Positions 35,745-43,896 of a stretch of 64,000 bases of DNA are shown one piece after another. The stretch is from Photobacterium lipolyticum (GTDB taxonomy: Bacteria; Pseudomonadota; Gammaproteobacteria; Enterobacterales; Vibrionaceae). The position numbers and the translations under genes were made by a program. Position 1 is the stretch's first letter; each line of letters begins with the position of its first letter. The notes beneath the pieces are model-generated. The model saw only the letters and a list, made by a program, of their open reading frames with translations, searched no databases and was not told the origin of the DNA. The stretch spans positions 62,001 to 126,000 of the forward strand of contig NZ_PYMC01000002.1 of the NCBI RefSeq assembly GCF_003026475.1, in the 5' to 3' direction.

Positions 35745-36653
35745 TTACCCTCTGACGGTGACAAGAAGCTTTCTATTACAATGAGTCTGTGCGTATTGTT
35801 TCGCGCTTTCTAACAGCTCAGGCTTACCCAGCGGTTTGTCAGAGCACAGATATGGCATATCAAGCAGGTGGTATTTGTTCATGCCCAGAGTGTGGTAGGG
35901 CAAGAGATGAAGTTCCTTGCAGCTTTCAAGTGAAACTGCAAAATCGATGATGGCACGCAGATCTTCTTCGGTGTCATTGAACCCGGGAATAACCGGGACT
36001 CGAATAACAATCCGTTTAGCTTTATTTGCCAGCTGTTCAAAATTAGTCTTAATTCGCTTCAGTGAGCCTTTGGTCCAGCGCTGAAATTTAGCTTCGTCGG
36101 TATGTTTGAGATCGGTAAGCCAGCAATCAATATGAGGCAATACCCGCTCAATATTTTTCCAGGGCACATGGAGACAAGTTTCAACTGCAGTATTGATTTT
36201 TTCCTGATACATGCGCTTCGCTAACGTCGCAATAAGCTCAGGCTGCATAAGCGGCTCGCCACCAGAAAAAGTAACACCGCCATCACTCTGAATATAATAA
36301 GGTTTATCTTTCAACAAGATCGTGCAAAGCTCATCTGCTACAGCCTCTTTGCCACATACTGAAAGTGCCTGTGTCGGGCATGTGTTCTCAAGCTTTATTA
36401 GATCGTTATCGTTTAACCGGGAGCGGTTAATCTTGATGTTGCCGTTGGCATCACGCTGAATTGCCGAACAAGCCTGTTGGCATAAATTGCATTCATCTAA
36501 ACAGCTTCGCTGATCGAACAGCAATGAACGTTTTTTACTCCGGCTTTCCGGATTTTGACACCATGGACATGCCAGACTGCACCCTTTGAGAAACAGAATA
36601 GAACGAATTCCATCACCATCATGGGTAGAGAAACGCTGAATATTGAAATACAT
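35745..36653 (-). CDS. ybiY: Glycyl-radical-enzyme activase YbiY (radical SAM)
   Basis: A 302-residue activase. The radical SAM cysteines are Cys25, Cys29 and Cys32 (GCSLACPWCQNPES). Extra Fe-S cysteines follow (CLDECNLCQQACS at about 52-64, CPTQALSVC), and SGGEPLMQPE. It makes the glycyl radical on YbiW. The start MYFNIQRFSTHDG matches the family; the longer frame to 36719 would run through the FNR-region leader and is rejected. Confidence 0.92.
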   Translation of the reverse strand: MYFNIQRFSTHDGDGIRSILFLKGCSLACPWCQNPESRSKKRSLLFDQRSCLDECNLCQQACSAIQRDANGNIKINRSRLNDNDLIKLENTCPTQALSVCGKEAVADELCTILLKDKPYYIQSDGGVTFSGGEPLMQPELIATLAKRMYQEKINTAVETCLHVPWKNIERVLPHIDCWLTDLKHTDEAKFQRWTKGSLKRIKTNFEQLANKAKRIVIRVPVIPGFNDTEEDLRAIIDFAVSLESCKELHLLPYHTLGMNKYHLLDMPYLCSDKPLGKPELLESAKQYAQTHCNRKLLVTVRG

Positions 36654-36721
36654 GCTGACCCCGAGTAAAATGTCACAGCCTTCGACAAATGAAACATTAC
36701 AACTTACGAACGAAATCAACC

Positions 36722-36735
36722 TTGATTTAGATCAA
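36722..36735. promoter_or_regulatory. Perfect FNR box between ybiY and fsaA
   Basis: TTGATTTAGATCAA is an exact TTGAT-N4-ATCAA site. Its centre (36728.5) is 41.5 bp before a start site near 36770 predicted from the -10-like TATAGT at 36758-36763. That is the class II FNR activation geometry for fsaA, and the site could also act on ybiY-ybiW in the other direction. Confidence 0.82.
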
Positions 36736-36794
36736 ATCACAAATAGCTTTGCCTGACTATAGTTTGTTCATCGCAAATCAGACGGATAATAATT

Positions 36795-37469
36795 ATGATT
36801 GAACTATATCTTGATACTGCTGACATTGTTCAGGTATCCCGCTTCAATAAGTGCCTGCCTCTCAGAGGTGTTACCACCAACCCTTCAATTCTGGCGAAAT
36901 CCGGTGAGGGATTAAGCCAGATATTGCCCGCTCTTGCCGAAACCCTAGGATCGGACGCACGTTTTCATGCTCAGGTTGTGAGTACAACGATTAATGAGAT
37001 GGTTGAAGAAGCGAAGCAGCTCAACCAACTGCCCTATGATATGGTGGTAAAGGTTCCAGCGACGGAAACCGGCCTTGCTGCTATTAAAATAATGAAAAAA
37101 GAAGGAATTACGGTATTAGCCACCGCTATCTACTCAGCACAACAAGGTTTCCTGGCGGCATTATGCGGCGCCGATTATCTGGCACCTTATGTCAACCGTA
37201 TTGATGGTATGGGAAGTGATGGTGTTGGCGTTGTGGCTGATCTGCAGTTATTGCTCGACCAGCATGCACTAAGCTCAAAGATTCTGGCGGCCAGTTTTAA
37301 AAACACGCAGCAGGCAATGGAAGTGATGAAGCTGGGTATCGGCGCGATTACCTTACCCGTGGATGTCGCCGCACAAATGTTTGCCCACCCGGCCGTGCAG
37401 CCTGCCGTTGAACAGTTCAGCCAAGACTGGCACAGTGCATTTGGAGCAAAGCTTTCATTCGAAAGTTAA
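36795..37469 (+). CDS. fsaA: Fructose-6-phosphate aldolase, FsaA type
   Basis: A 224-residue aldolase paralogous to FsaB in this window. The Schiff-base lysine is Lys86 (VVKVPATETG). GVTTNPSILAKSG, APYVNRIDG and KILAASFKN are present. It is divergent from ybiY-ybiW across a 141-bp FNR-controlled region, and in E. coli fsaA lies beside ybiWY as well. It probably cleaves the YbiW product to glyceraldehyde-3-phosphate and hydroxyacetone. Confidence 0.93.
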   Translation: MIELYLDTADIVQVSRFNKCLPLRGVTTNPSILAKSGEGLSQILPALAETLGSDARFHAQVVSTTINEMVEEAKQLNQLPYDMVVKVPATETGLAAIKIMKKEGITVLATAIYSAQQGFLAALCGADYLAPYVNRIDGMGSDGVGVVADLQLLLDQHALSSKILAASFKNTQQAMEVMKLGIGAITLPVDVAAQMFAHPAVQPAVEQFSQDWHSAFGAKLSFES

Positions 37470-37508
37470 TAGCAATACGGATTAGATCTGATCTTGATAA
37501 AAATTGGC

Positions 37509-37536
37509 ATAAAACCTCTCACTCGAGAGGTTTTAT
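37509..37536 (+). terminator. Rho-independent terminator after fsaA
   Basis: A 12-bp perfect stem (ATAAAACCTCTC and GAGAGGTTTTAT) has a 4-nt loop, with CTTT following. It marks the end of the sugar island. Confidence 0.85.
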
Positions 37537-37639
37537 CTTTAGTACCAGACGCATAACCAATGCCGGATGTGAAAGCGCCTAATTTGAATCACTCTAATGA
37601 ATAGACCACTTTCAAAGTGGCTATATTTATTAACCCTCT

Positions 37640-38407
37640 CTAATTCTTGGACGAAAGGTACTGATGCCAGTTATGGTCCAGTTGCTGAAAGTTATCGATA
37701 CAAAAATCTTTACGTTCAGAGAGATAGTCTTTTTCGACTTCATCGAGTAGCTTTTGATGTTTCTCTGGGGCGCTTCCGTAAACTAAACAAAGGGTAGAGA
37801 AGTATCTTTGCAGATCAAAGCTATGTTCATCAATATACTCACCAAAGTCGTAATAATCGGGCCTGTTTTCCGACTCAAAAGCGAACATGTCAGCGGCGCT
37901 AATGGCGGCATCATCTCCTTCTTCGACGTAGTTAATCATCATCAGAGTGGCGAAGTTGTCAACCGCATCCTCTTCTTTACCCAATACCGGAATATCCTGA
38001 TCGGCGACTAAGGCGTGTCCAGCTTCATGGAGTAAGGTATGAAGGAAAGTGTCAATAGCACCGAGTTGCGGCTCTTTACCGTATTTCTTTTGGTAGTCAT
38101 TTTTCTTAAAATATTGCAGCGATTCAGCAACAAAAGAGTAAGGAACATGAATAATATGAGTATCGGGATCGTACATTGGCCCTTCTTCACCGCCATACCG
38201 AATGGTCAAAGTCTTATTAAACGCAAAGTGCGCATTGGATAGTTCTACTAGAGTTTCGTTGACACCACTTCGCTCTATCAATTGTTGTACTGACTTATCT
38301 TCTTTACCTTTCGCTGTCTGGTACTCAATAGAAATGTTGTTTTGCGCAGCTAAGGCAGAGCTTGCGAGCAGAGAGCTTAGGCTTAACGAAACTAGAAGTG
38401 ATTTCAT
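37640..38407 (-). CDS. Exported DUF4344-type metallopeptidase-like protein
   Basis: A 255-residue protein with a signal peptide (residues 1-20, cleaved after ALA) and a zinc-peptidase motif HEAGHAL (HExxH, about residues 128-134). This is the pattern of DUF4344 putative metallopeptidases; the substrate is unknown. Its ATG overlaps the ppiB stop (ATGA), so it is translated together with the cytoplasmic-type cyclophilin upstream. It ends about 100 bp from the fsaA terminator. Confidence 0.78.
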   Translation of the reverse strand: MKSLLVSLSLSSLLASSALAAQNNISIEYQTAKGKEDKSVQQLIERSGVNETLVELSNAHFAFNKTLTIRYGGEEGPMYDPDTHIIHVPYSFVAESLQYFKKNDYQKKYGKEPQLGAIDTFLHTLLHEAGHALVADQDIPVLGKEEDAVDNFATLMMINYVEEGDDAAISAADMFAFESENRPDYYDFGEYIDEHSFDLQRYFSTLCLVYGSAPEKHQKLLDEVEKDYLSERKDFCIDNFQQLDHNWHQYLSSKN

Positions 38408-38907
38408 TTATATTCCTTGTTAATAATCACTTTTTCTACAATAATTGCTTCACATGGTACATCATCATGGCCGTATTTAGAGGTCGTTTTAGCTTCAGCC
38501 ATTTTATTAACCACATCCATGCCAGCACTAACCTTGCCAAATACCGCATAGCCCCAACCTGCGTTGGTGGTTGCTGTATGATCAAGAAAGTCGTTATTAG
38601 CCAAGTTGATAAAAAACTGTCCAGTCGCAGAATGTGGGGCATCAGTGCGCGCCATCGATAGAGTGCCAATGACATTTTTAAGGCCACGATTAGCTTCATT
38701 AGCAATACAATCACGTGTCGGCTTTTCTTGCATATCTTCCGTAAAGCCTCCGCCTTGTACCATAAAACCTTTTATCACTCGGTGAAAAATAGTGCCGTCA
38801 TAGAAGCCATCTTGGCAATACTTTAGAAAATTCTTCGAACTGACAGGGGCTCGTTCCATATTAAGTTCAATCTCGATATCGCCTAAATTAGTGGTAAAAA
38901 TAATCAT
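38404..38907 (-). CDS. ppiB: Peptidyl-prolyl cis-trans isomerase B (cyclophilin)
   Basis: A 167-residue cyclophilin that speeds proline isomerisation during folding. FHRVIKGFMVQGG (catalytic Arg), MARTDAPHSATGQFFIN and WGYAVFGKV are the core motifs, in E. coli PpiB order and length (164). There is no export signal when started at MIIFTTNLGD (38907); an upstream in-frame start would add ten hydrophobic residues and is less likely. It overlaps the DUF4344 gene by 4 bp. Confidence 0.92.
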   Translation of the reverse strand: MIIFTTNLGDIEIELNMERAPVSSKNFLKYCQDGFYDGTIFHRVIKGFMVQGGGFTEDMQEKPTRDCIANEANRGLKNVIGTLSMARTDAPHSATGQFFINLANNDFLDHTATTNAGWGYAVFGKVSAGMDVVNKMAEAKTTSKYGHDDVPCEAIIVEKVIINKEYK

Positions 38908-39040
38908 ACTAGCTGCAACCAACCATATTGGTATCAATTCAATCTGTGCAGTATACGCAATCAGAATCTTAAACTGTAGTACCTAGTCTGAGAACATATT
39001 GTGGTGATTGTAATGACTCGAAAATCAGCAGGTAAGTCAT

Positions 39041-39093
39041 ATACCCAAGTAACCTCAGCGCCTGGAAATCAGGCCCCAATGTTGAAGCCTGAT
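39041..39093 (+). repeat. Intergenic motif copy 1 with hairpin
   Basis: ATACCCAAGTAACCTCA (39041-39057) recurs at 43832 and 62739. It is followed here by ATCAGGC (39068-39074) pairing with GCCTGAT (39087-39093) and then ATTTTTT, terminator-like on the plus strand although both neighbours are on the minus strand. Confidence 0.7.
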
Positions 39094-39129
39094 ATTTTTT
39101 GATTATCTATATAACGATAACTCAGTCGA

Positions 39130-40014
39130 TCAAAGCTCTATGAGCAGTTTTCTACCTAGTGACATCGCCAGGTTGTTATCATAGTAAGCGGCTTCATTTA
39201 TAAAGTGAGGATAGGCTTCATAATCACCTTCCCAGCAAACTTCTTTACCATCAAACAGGGTAAAGATCGGATCACCTGAATGAAGTGGTTTAAAGTCATT
39301 ATCCTGAATATTTTTATGTACCATACCAGCACGCTCGCCGTTTTCATCTTCCGGTAATTTCAGCGTCTCGGTATATTTAAATGCTTCATAGCTGGCAGGA
39401 AGTTGTGGCAATGCATTGGTATTATGCAGTTCGATGTAATCCAGAATATGGCGGGTCATTTCTTCCATCCAATCCAGCACATCCTGACGGATCACCGATT
39501 GAGGTTGCGGGCCAATTTCAACAATCACACCGTTGGGAGAGATTGAACTGAGGAAGAAATGCTCTTCAACGGGCACCTGATCCTCGAAAACTACAACTGC
39601 AGATGGCATACACGATTTCACATAGGCGCCCATTTTGCGATTAAAGTCATCAGACTGAAGCAAAATAAGCGAAGGCCCCATATTACTGGTCGTGTTATGA
39701 AGATCGATGATCAAATCGGTTTTAGCATTGCCCTTAGGGCCAAGCTGATTATTTATCGCTTTCGCTCTGCTTTGCTCATAATTGGCCAGATCCTGATCAT
39801 CGAGATCGGCCAATAAAAACTGACGATTCAAATCACAATCAATATAACGCTTGTTCTCTTCATGTGCTTTCGGATTGGCAAAAACCATTTGTGTCGCAAA
39901 GCTGCTACGAGAAATTAGCTGCGCGTTTTTTTTCCACTTTCGTAGCAGATAGATGCCACTAAATTCATTACCATGTGTGCCGCCGACAACGGCAACTGTG
40001 TTAATTTTATTCAT
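39130..40014 (-). CDS. Aspartoacylase / succinylglutamate desuccinylase-family zinc hydrolase
   Basis: A 294-residue member of the AspA/AstE family. The zinc site is GGTHGNEFSG (H-x2-E, about residues 12-21), with DCDLNR (about 60-65) and DLHNTTSNMG (about 104-113) as substrate-binding motifs. It probably removes the acyl group from N-acetylaspartate or a similar N-acyl amino acid. I chose the ATG at 40014; a GTG four codons earlier is possible. It stands alone. Confidence 0.85.
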   Translation of the reverse strand: MNKINTVAVVGGTHGNEFSGIYLLRKWKKNAQLISRSSFATQMVFANPKAHEENKRYIDCDLNRQFLLADLDDQDLANYEQSRAKAINNQLGPKGNAKTDLIIDLHNTTSNMGPSLILLQSDDFNRKMGAYVKSCMPSAVVVFEDQVPVEEHFFLSSISPNGVIVEIGPQPQSVIRQDVLDWMEEMTRHILDYIELHNTNALPQLPASYEAFKYTETLKLPEDENGERAGMVHKNIQDNDFKPLHSGDPIFTLFDGKEVCWEGDYEAYPHFINEAAYYDNNLAMSLGRKLLIEL

Positions 40015-40166
40015 CCTTGTTTCCACGGCTGATTATTCACGGGCTGAGTGCTCACCTATTGAGTATAAAAAGGCATCAATCTCACTAGCCATTCATTTTT
40101 AATGCATAAATCCAGTGTACGCATTTTGCTGATTCATGCCAGTGAAAGATGTTTTTTATACTTTTT

Positions 40167-40610
40167 TTAAACCGGGCGAGTTTGGATCAGCTTTAAATAT
40201 GAATGCAATTCACCATTTTTATACTCAATAGCAGAGTGAATATTAACGGTTTTATTTGCGATAACCGCGCAGTGGTATCGGTTATCCCCTTTGCTGATTT
40301 CAATCTCAATCACACCGTCGACTAATGCCCAGTGGCCACGGGTTTTCGTTCGATTGAACAGGGAAGATTCTTCTAAAGTACCGTCATCACGCATTAATAA
40401 TTCAGTGATGTAACCTGCACTACAGGTTTTTATCCAGTGTTGGCGGGCGATCTCATCGAGAGTGAAATTTCGTTTGTTTTCCAGCCACAAATTGACTTTC
40501 TGGTGCTGTTCTTCATCTAAATCAGGCAGTGCATCTGTCTCTAGTAATCTTGCTCGGTCTGTTTCGCGAAAGAACAACTGTAGTAACTGAAGTGTTTTTT
40601 TTTCTGACAT
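40167..40610 (-). CDS. Protein of unknown function (147 aa)
   Basis: A soluble 147-residue protein starting MSEKKTLQLLQLFFRETDRA, with a helical N-terminal half and a β-rich C-terminal half (GHWALVDGVIEIEISKGDNR). I do not recognise the family. The start at 40610 is preferred to the longer frame. It is divergent from the VF530-type gene. Confidence 0.6.
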   Translation of the reverse strand: MSEKKTLQLLQLFFRETDRARLLETDALPDLDEEQHQKVNLWLENKRNFTLDEIARQHWIKTCSAGYITELLMRDDGTLEESSLFNRTKTRGHWALVDGVIEIEISKGDNRYHCAVIANKTVNIHSAIEYKNGELHSYLKLIQTRPV

Positions 40611-40863
40611 CCCTATCGCCTCAAACAGTAAAATCATTAAAGAGAGTAAAGAGAAACAACGCGAATCGCTAAAACTATCACTACATATAGAATAGAAGTG
40701 TTAGCAAGATCAATAAATTACAATACTAGCAGAGTGATTTCCTTGTTATCTAAAAGCCGTTTGAACAAAACTGAATGAGTCTTGTTGAATGCTCTCCTTC
40801 AGGAATACTATCGATGATGAAGCTGATATACTTACCGTTGGTTTCATTAATCTGCTACAAGCT

Positions 40864-41082
40864 ATGACACAAGCAAATAATCCGCTACACGGCATTACCC
40901 TGGAAAAACTGCTCACCGAACTGGTCGAATACTATGGTTGGGACGAGCTTGGTGCGCGCATCAATATCCGTTGTTTCAACGATAACCCGAGCATTAAATC
41001 CAGCCTCAAATTTTTACGTAAGACAGAGTGGGCAAGAGTGAAGGTCGAAAACCTTTACCTTAAAATGAAAAAACAACACTAA
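40864..41082 (+). CDS. VF530 family DNA-binding-like small protein (DUF2132)
   Basis: A 72-residue protein with the conserved run [20 protein letters not shown], then [20 protein letters not shown], of the VF530 family first described from Vibrio fischeri. The family has a helical fold likened to DNA-binding proteins; its role is unknown. The frame extends to an ATG at 40789, but the family starts just before NNPLHG, so I chose 40864. Confidence 0.82.
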   Translation: MTQANNPLHGITLEKLLTELVEYYGWDELGARINIRCFNDNPSIKSSLKFLRKTEWARVKVENLYLKMKKQH

Positions 41083-41096
41083 GTCTGTCTAGTCCT

Positions 41097-41127
41097 AAAA
41101 AAGCGCTAGACAATTTAGCGCTTTTTT
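41097..41127. terminator. Bidirectional rho-independent terminator
   Basis: AAAAAAGCGCTA and TAGCGCTTTTTT form a perfect 12-bp stem with a 7-nt loop and T tracts on both strands, between convergent genes. Confidence 0.92.
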
Positions 41128-41163
41128 ATTTTTATGTAGCGGTAGAAAACCTCAAATCAACAA

Positions 41164-41577
41164 CTAAAAGCTCACCTTTCCTCGCAAGGATTTCGTACTG
41201 CCCCGCTGAGTTTTTTTATCCATTCGACGGCGTTTTGATCCTAATGTCGGCCTGGTCGCCCGACGCGATTTCACCTCCACTGTGGCTGAAATGATTAACT
41301 CTCTTAACCTCTCCAGCGCATCTTCTCTGTTTTTTTCAAGAGTACGAAATTGCTGAGCCTTGATAATGATCACGCCTTCTTTAGTGATCCGGTGATCAGA
41401 CAATTTTAAAAGACGCTCTTTATAAAATTCCGGTAAGCTGGAGCGATTAATATCGAATCGGAGATGCACAGCACTGGATACCTTATTGACATTCTGCCCG
41501 CCTGCACCTTGCGCGCGAATAGCTGACATTTCGATTTCCCAATCGGCCAGCTGAACATTGTTGGATATGGTTAACAT
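41164..41577 (-). CDS. arfB: Alternative ribosome-rescue factor ArfB (YaeJ)
   Basis: A 137-residue class I release-factor-like protein. The catalytic GGQ lies in RAQGAGGQNVNKVSSAVHLR (about residues 20-39), and a basic tail (RRRMDKKTQRGSTKSLRGK) enters the mRNA channel of stalled ribosomes. It hydrolyses peptidyl-tRNA on non-stop ribosomes. Length and motifs match E. coli ArfB (140). Confidence 0.93.
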   Translation of the reverse strand: MLTISNNVQLADWEIEMSAIRAQGAGGQNVNKVSSAVHLRFDINRSSLPEFYKERLLKLSDHRITKEGVIIIKAQQFRTLEKNREDALERLRELIISATVEVKSRRATRPTLGSKRRRMDKKTQRGSTKSLRGKVSF

Positions 41578-41831
41578 AGTTGATTTAGAAACCTGGTCAG
41601 TTGAGCCTGTAGTATAGCAATCGTTATTCTCTTTGGGATAGGGCTAACGTGTTGCTTCTCAATGCCTAAGTTTAGCTTTCAACGTCAGGGACTATCAGAC
41701 ATAGATGGTTGGGGTGGTAAAAGTCGTTATAATCTGATTTAAAGAAACAAAAAAGCAGCCTACAAAAAGCTGCTTTTAACTATCTCTAGAAGGACAACAA
41801 TTAATCACTCGACAAAGCAAGCTTGATCACC

Positions 41832-42278
41832 TTACCTGTAAGGACTGTAAAGAGTTGGTTCATAGGGCTCAAGTTCATAACGCGACTCTAGGAAAGTAAC
41901 CAAATCAATCAATTGAGTAACCGTTAACGCATCATTATAGCTAGGCATTATTGATTGCCCCTCGTATTGGATAACATCAAGTTCATACCCTTCTGCAATT
42001 TGATGCGATGGATTAATTATTGAAGTAACAAGTTCAGCATAATTCTTAATCCGCTTAACCTCTCCACCAAGCGCAACAGAAGCCGTAGCTCTCTCTACTG
42101 CCGACTCTGGCTGGTCAAACCCCTCCATGGTATGGCATTCAAGACATTGCATAGTCAAAAAGACTTTTTCTCCATTAACCACATTTCCTGCGGGTAAGCT
42201 AAAGCCCGTAGAACTCGGCTCACATCCGGTTAATCCCGCTACAGCGAATAGTAAAATGAATATCAGATTTTTATTCAT
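41832..42278 (-). CDS. Cytochrome c-type lipoprotein
   Basis: A 148-residue lipoprotein with the lipobox LTGC (Cys near residue 19) and one heme c site CLECH (about residues 45-49). Possible axial methionines lie downstream (SIMPSY). The C-terminal helix TQLIDLVTFLESRYE is typical of small class I cytochromes. It probably moves electrons in the periplasm, attached to a membrane. AAGGAG lies upstream of the ATG at 42278. The partner is unknown. Confidence 0.82.
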   Translation of the reverse strand: MNKNLIFILLFAVAGLTGCEPSSTGFSLPAGNVVNGEKVFLTMQCLECHTMEGFDQPESAVERATASVALGGEVKRIKNYAELVTSIINPSHQIAEGYELDVIQYEGQSIMPSYNDALTVTQLIDLVTFLESRYELEPYEPTLYSPYR

Positions 42279-42488
42279 TACAGCCACTCCTTATTTTTCT
42301 AAAATAATCGAGTTTACAAACGCTCAATTAAACAGAGAGTTCACTGACAAGTGTAGAATAAAAACATTAGCTTCGTTCGAAAGCGCGCTTTTTCTGCGAC
42401 AGTTCTTTTAGTTAGTTATTATCGTAGCTCGATGATTGACGCTATATAACTCCGTTCTATAGTTAATAGTACCTACTAGAGAGACTAT

Positions 42489-42863
42489 ATGGGGAAGGTT
42501 ATGACATCTCAGGTTTCATATTCCAAGCTGGAAAAAGCCTACAGCCACGATTTTCGCAATAAAATCAATATGGCTAGAAATACCAATGAAGTTTACGATG
42601 TGTTCTGCTATACCGTTGCTGCATTGTTTAATGAAATTGTAGACAAAAAAAAATTCAAGGAAACTGACGTCGACTTCTACCCAGAGAAGGAATGCCACTA
42701 TGAGCTAGGCGATAAAATTAAGCTCGATTCCGCCATTGCAAAATGTCTGAATGACTCTGACTTAGAGCGCATCCTTAATGATCTGGCTCAGACCGCAACC
42801 AACAGACACACCCATCTGGAGAAACATCCGGAAAAAACAAATTCAAAGATCATGCGTCATTGA
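42489..42863 (+). CDS. Protein of unknown function (124 aa)
   Basis: A 124-residue charged, helical soluble protein. It has a cysteine-bearing middle (YDVFCYTVAALFNEIVDKKK) and a His-rich end (NRHTHLEKHPEKTNSK). I do not recognise it. The ATG at 42489 has GAGAG upstream; an ATG at 42501 is an equal alternative. It stands alone. Confidence 0.55.
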   Translation: MGKVMTSQVSYSKLEKAYSHDFRNKINMARNTNEVYDVFCYTVAALFNEIVDKKKFKETDVDFYPEKECHYELGDKIKLDSAIAKCLNDSDLERILNDLAQTATNRHTHLEKHPEKTNSKIMRH

Positions 42864-43045
42864 ACTACCTGATACCAATCATATTAAATAACTGATCATT
42901 AAGCGGCAATTTCTAGTGTGGTTGGTTTTAATGTAATGGGTATCACTTCCCCGCCGACCGCCAAAGGTTTGCGGGGGTCTATTCGAATTATTTTAGCCCC
43001 CCAGCCACAGAGCTGACCTTTAAAGGCTCCAGTAAGGAAACAGAC

Positions 43046-43759
43046 ATGATTCACTACTTAGCGCTGGTGTTAATGGGCCCCGTATTTGTGGTCCAGGGAT
43101 TCTATGTTCGCAAAGTAACACCCAAATTAGAAGAAGCGACCGGCGAACGCAGCGGACGATGCGGGCAAGGTAAATTACTTCGCCTGTTATTAATCGGAGA
43201 CTCTGCAGCTGCAGGCGTGGGTGCCAGCAATCAATCAAAAGCCCTTTCAGGTAATCTGGTCAGCGCATTAAGCGGTAAGTTTCAACTCGAGTGGCAATTA
43301 CTGGCAAAATCAGGATATACCACAAAAGATACCTATGACATGTTGAGACATCAGCCTAAAGAGCAATATGACGTTGTCATTATTTCGTTGGGAGTTAACG
43401 ATGTTATCAAAACGTTCACCACTAAAGACTGGTTAAAGCACCAAATAGCTCTGGTTGTATTCATTCGTGAACATTTTTCCTGCCGGCAAATAGTACTTAC
43501 CAAAATTCCTCCGATGGAGCGGTTTCCCGCCTTACCCCCTCCTTTGCGCTGGTATTTGGGAAGAAAAGCCAGAGATTTCAACCAGCATCTAAGCCTCTGG
43601 ACAGCAACTCAGGATGATTGTGAACTGCTCGATATTAACCATCGGTTAAGGCCCGAGCAGATGGCGGTAGATGGCTTTCATCCCGGACCGGGGATCTATC
43701 AATTTTGGGGACAATCTATCGCGCAAGTGATCAAAACCCGTTGGCACTCAGGTGATTGA
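43046..43759 (+). CDS. SGNH/GDSL-family hydrolase
   Basis: A 237-residue esterase-like protein. It has an N-terminal hydrophobic segment (residues 1-20), block I LLIGDSAAAGVG (Ser near 53), block III ISLGVNDVI (Asn near 119) and block V DGFHPGP (Asp/His near 215). Probably a membrane-anchored esterase, lipase or deacetylase; the substrate is not evident. AAGGAA lies before the ATG. Confidence 0.85.
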   Translation: MIHYLALVLMGPVFVVQGFYVRKVTPKLEEATGERSGRCGQGKLLRLLLIGDSAAAGVGASNQSKALSGNLVSALSGKFQLEWQLLAKSGYTTKDTYDMLRHQPKEQYDVVIISLGVNDVIKTFTTKDWLKHQIALVVFIREHFSCRQIVLTKIPPMERFPALPPPLRWYLGRKARDFNQHLSLWTATQDDCELLDINHRLRPEQMAVDGFHPGPGIYQFWGQSIAQVIKTRWHSGD

Positions 43760-43831
43760 ATCTCACTTGCATGACATTCCCTTATGGATTTTTTGATAAC
43801 AGTCACGGTTCTGGAAACTCTGCTAGTTACG

Positions 43832-43848
43832 ATACCCAAGTTACCTCA
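43832..43848 (+). repeat. Intergenic motif copy 2
   Basis: ATACCCAAGTTACCTCA, one base different from copies 1 and 3. It is followed by AAATGCAGAGTTCAGCGAG, which resembles the bases after copy 3. It lies upstream of the nucleoside hydrolase gene. Confidence 0.7.
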
Positions 43849-43896
43849 AAATGCAGAGTTCAGCGAGAATTCTAAATTTGTTGGACATAAATACTA

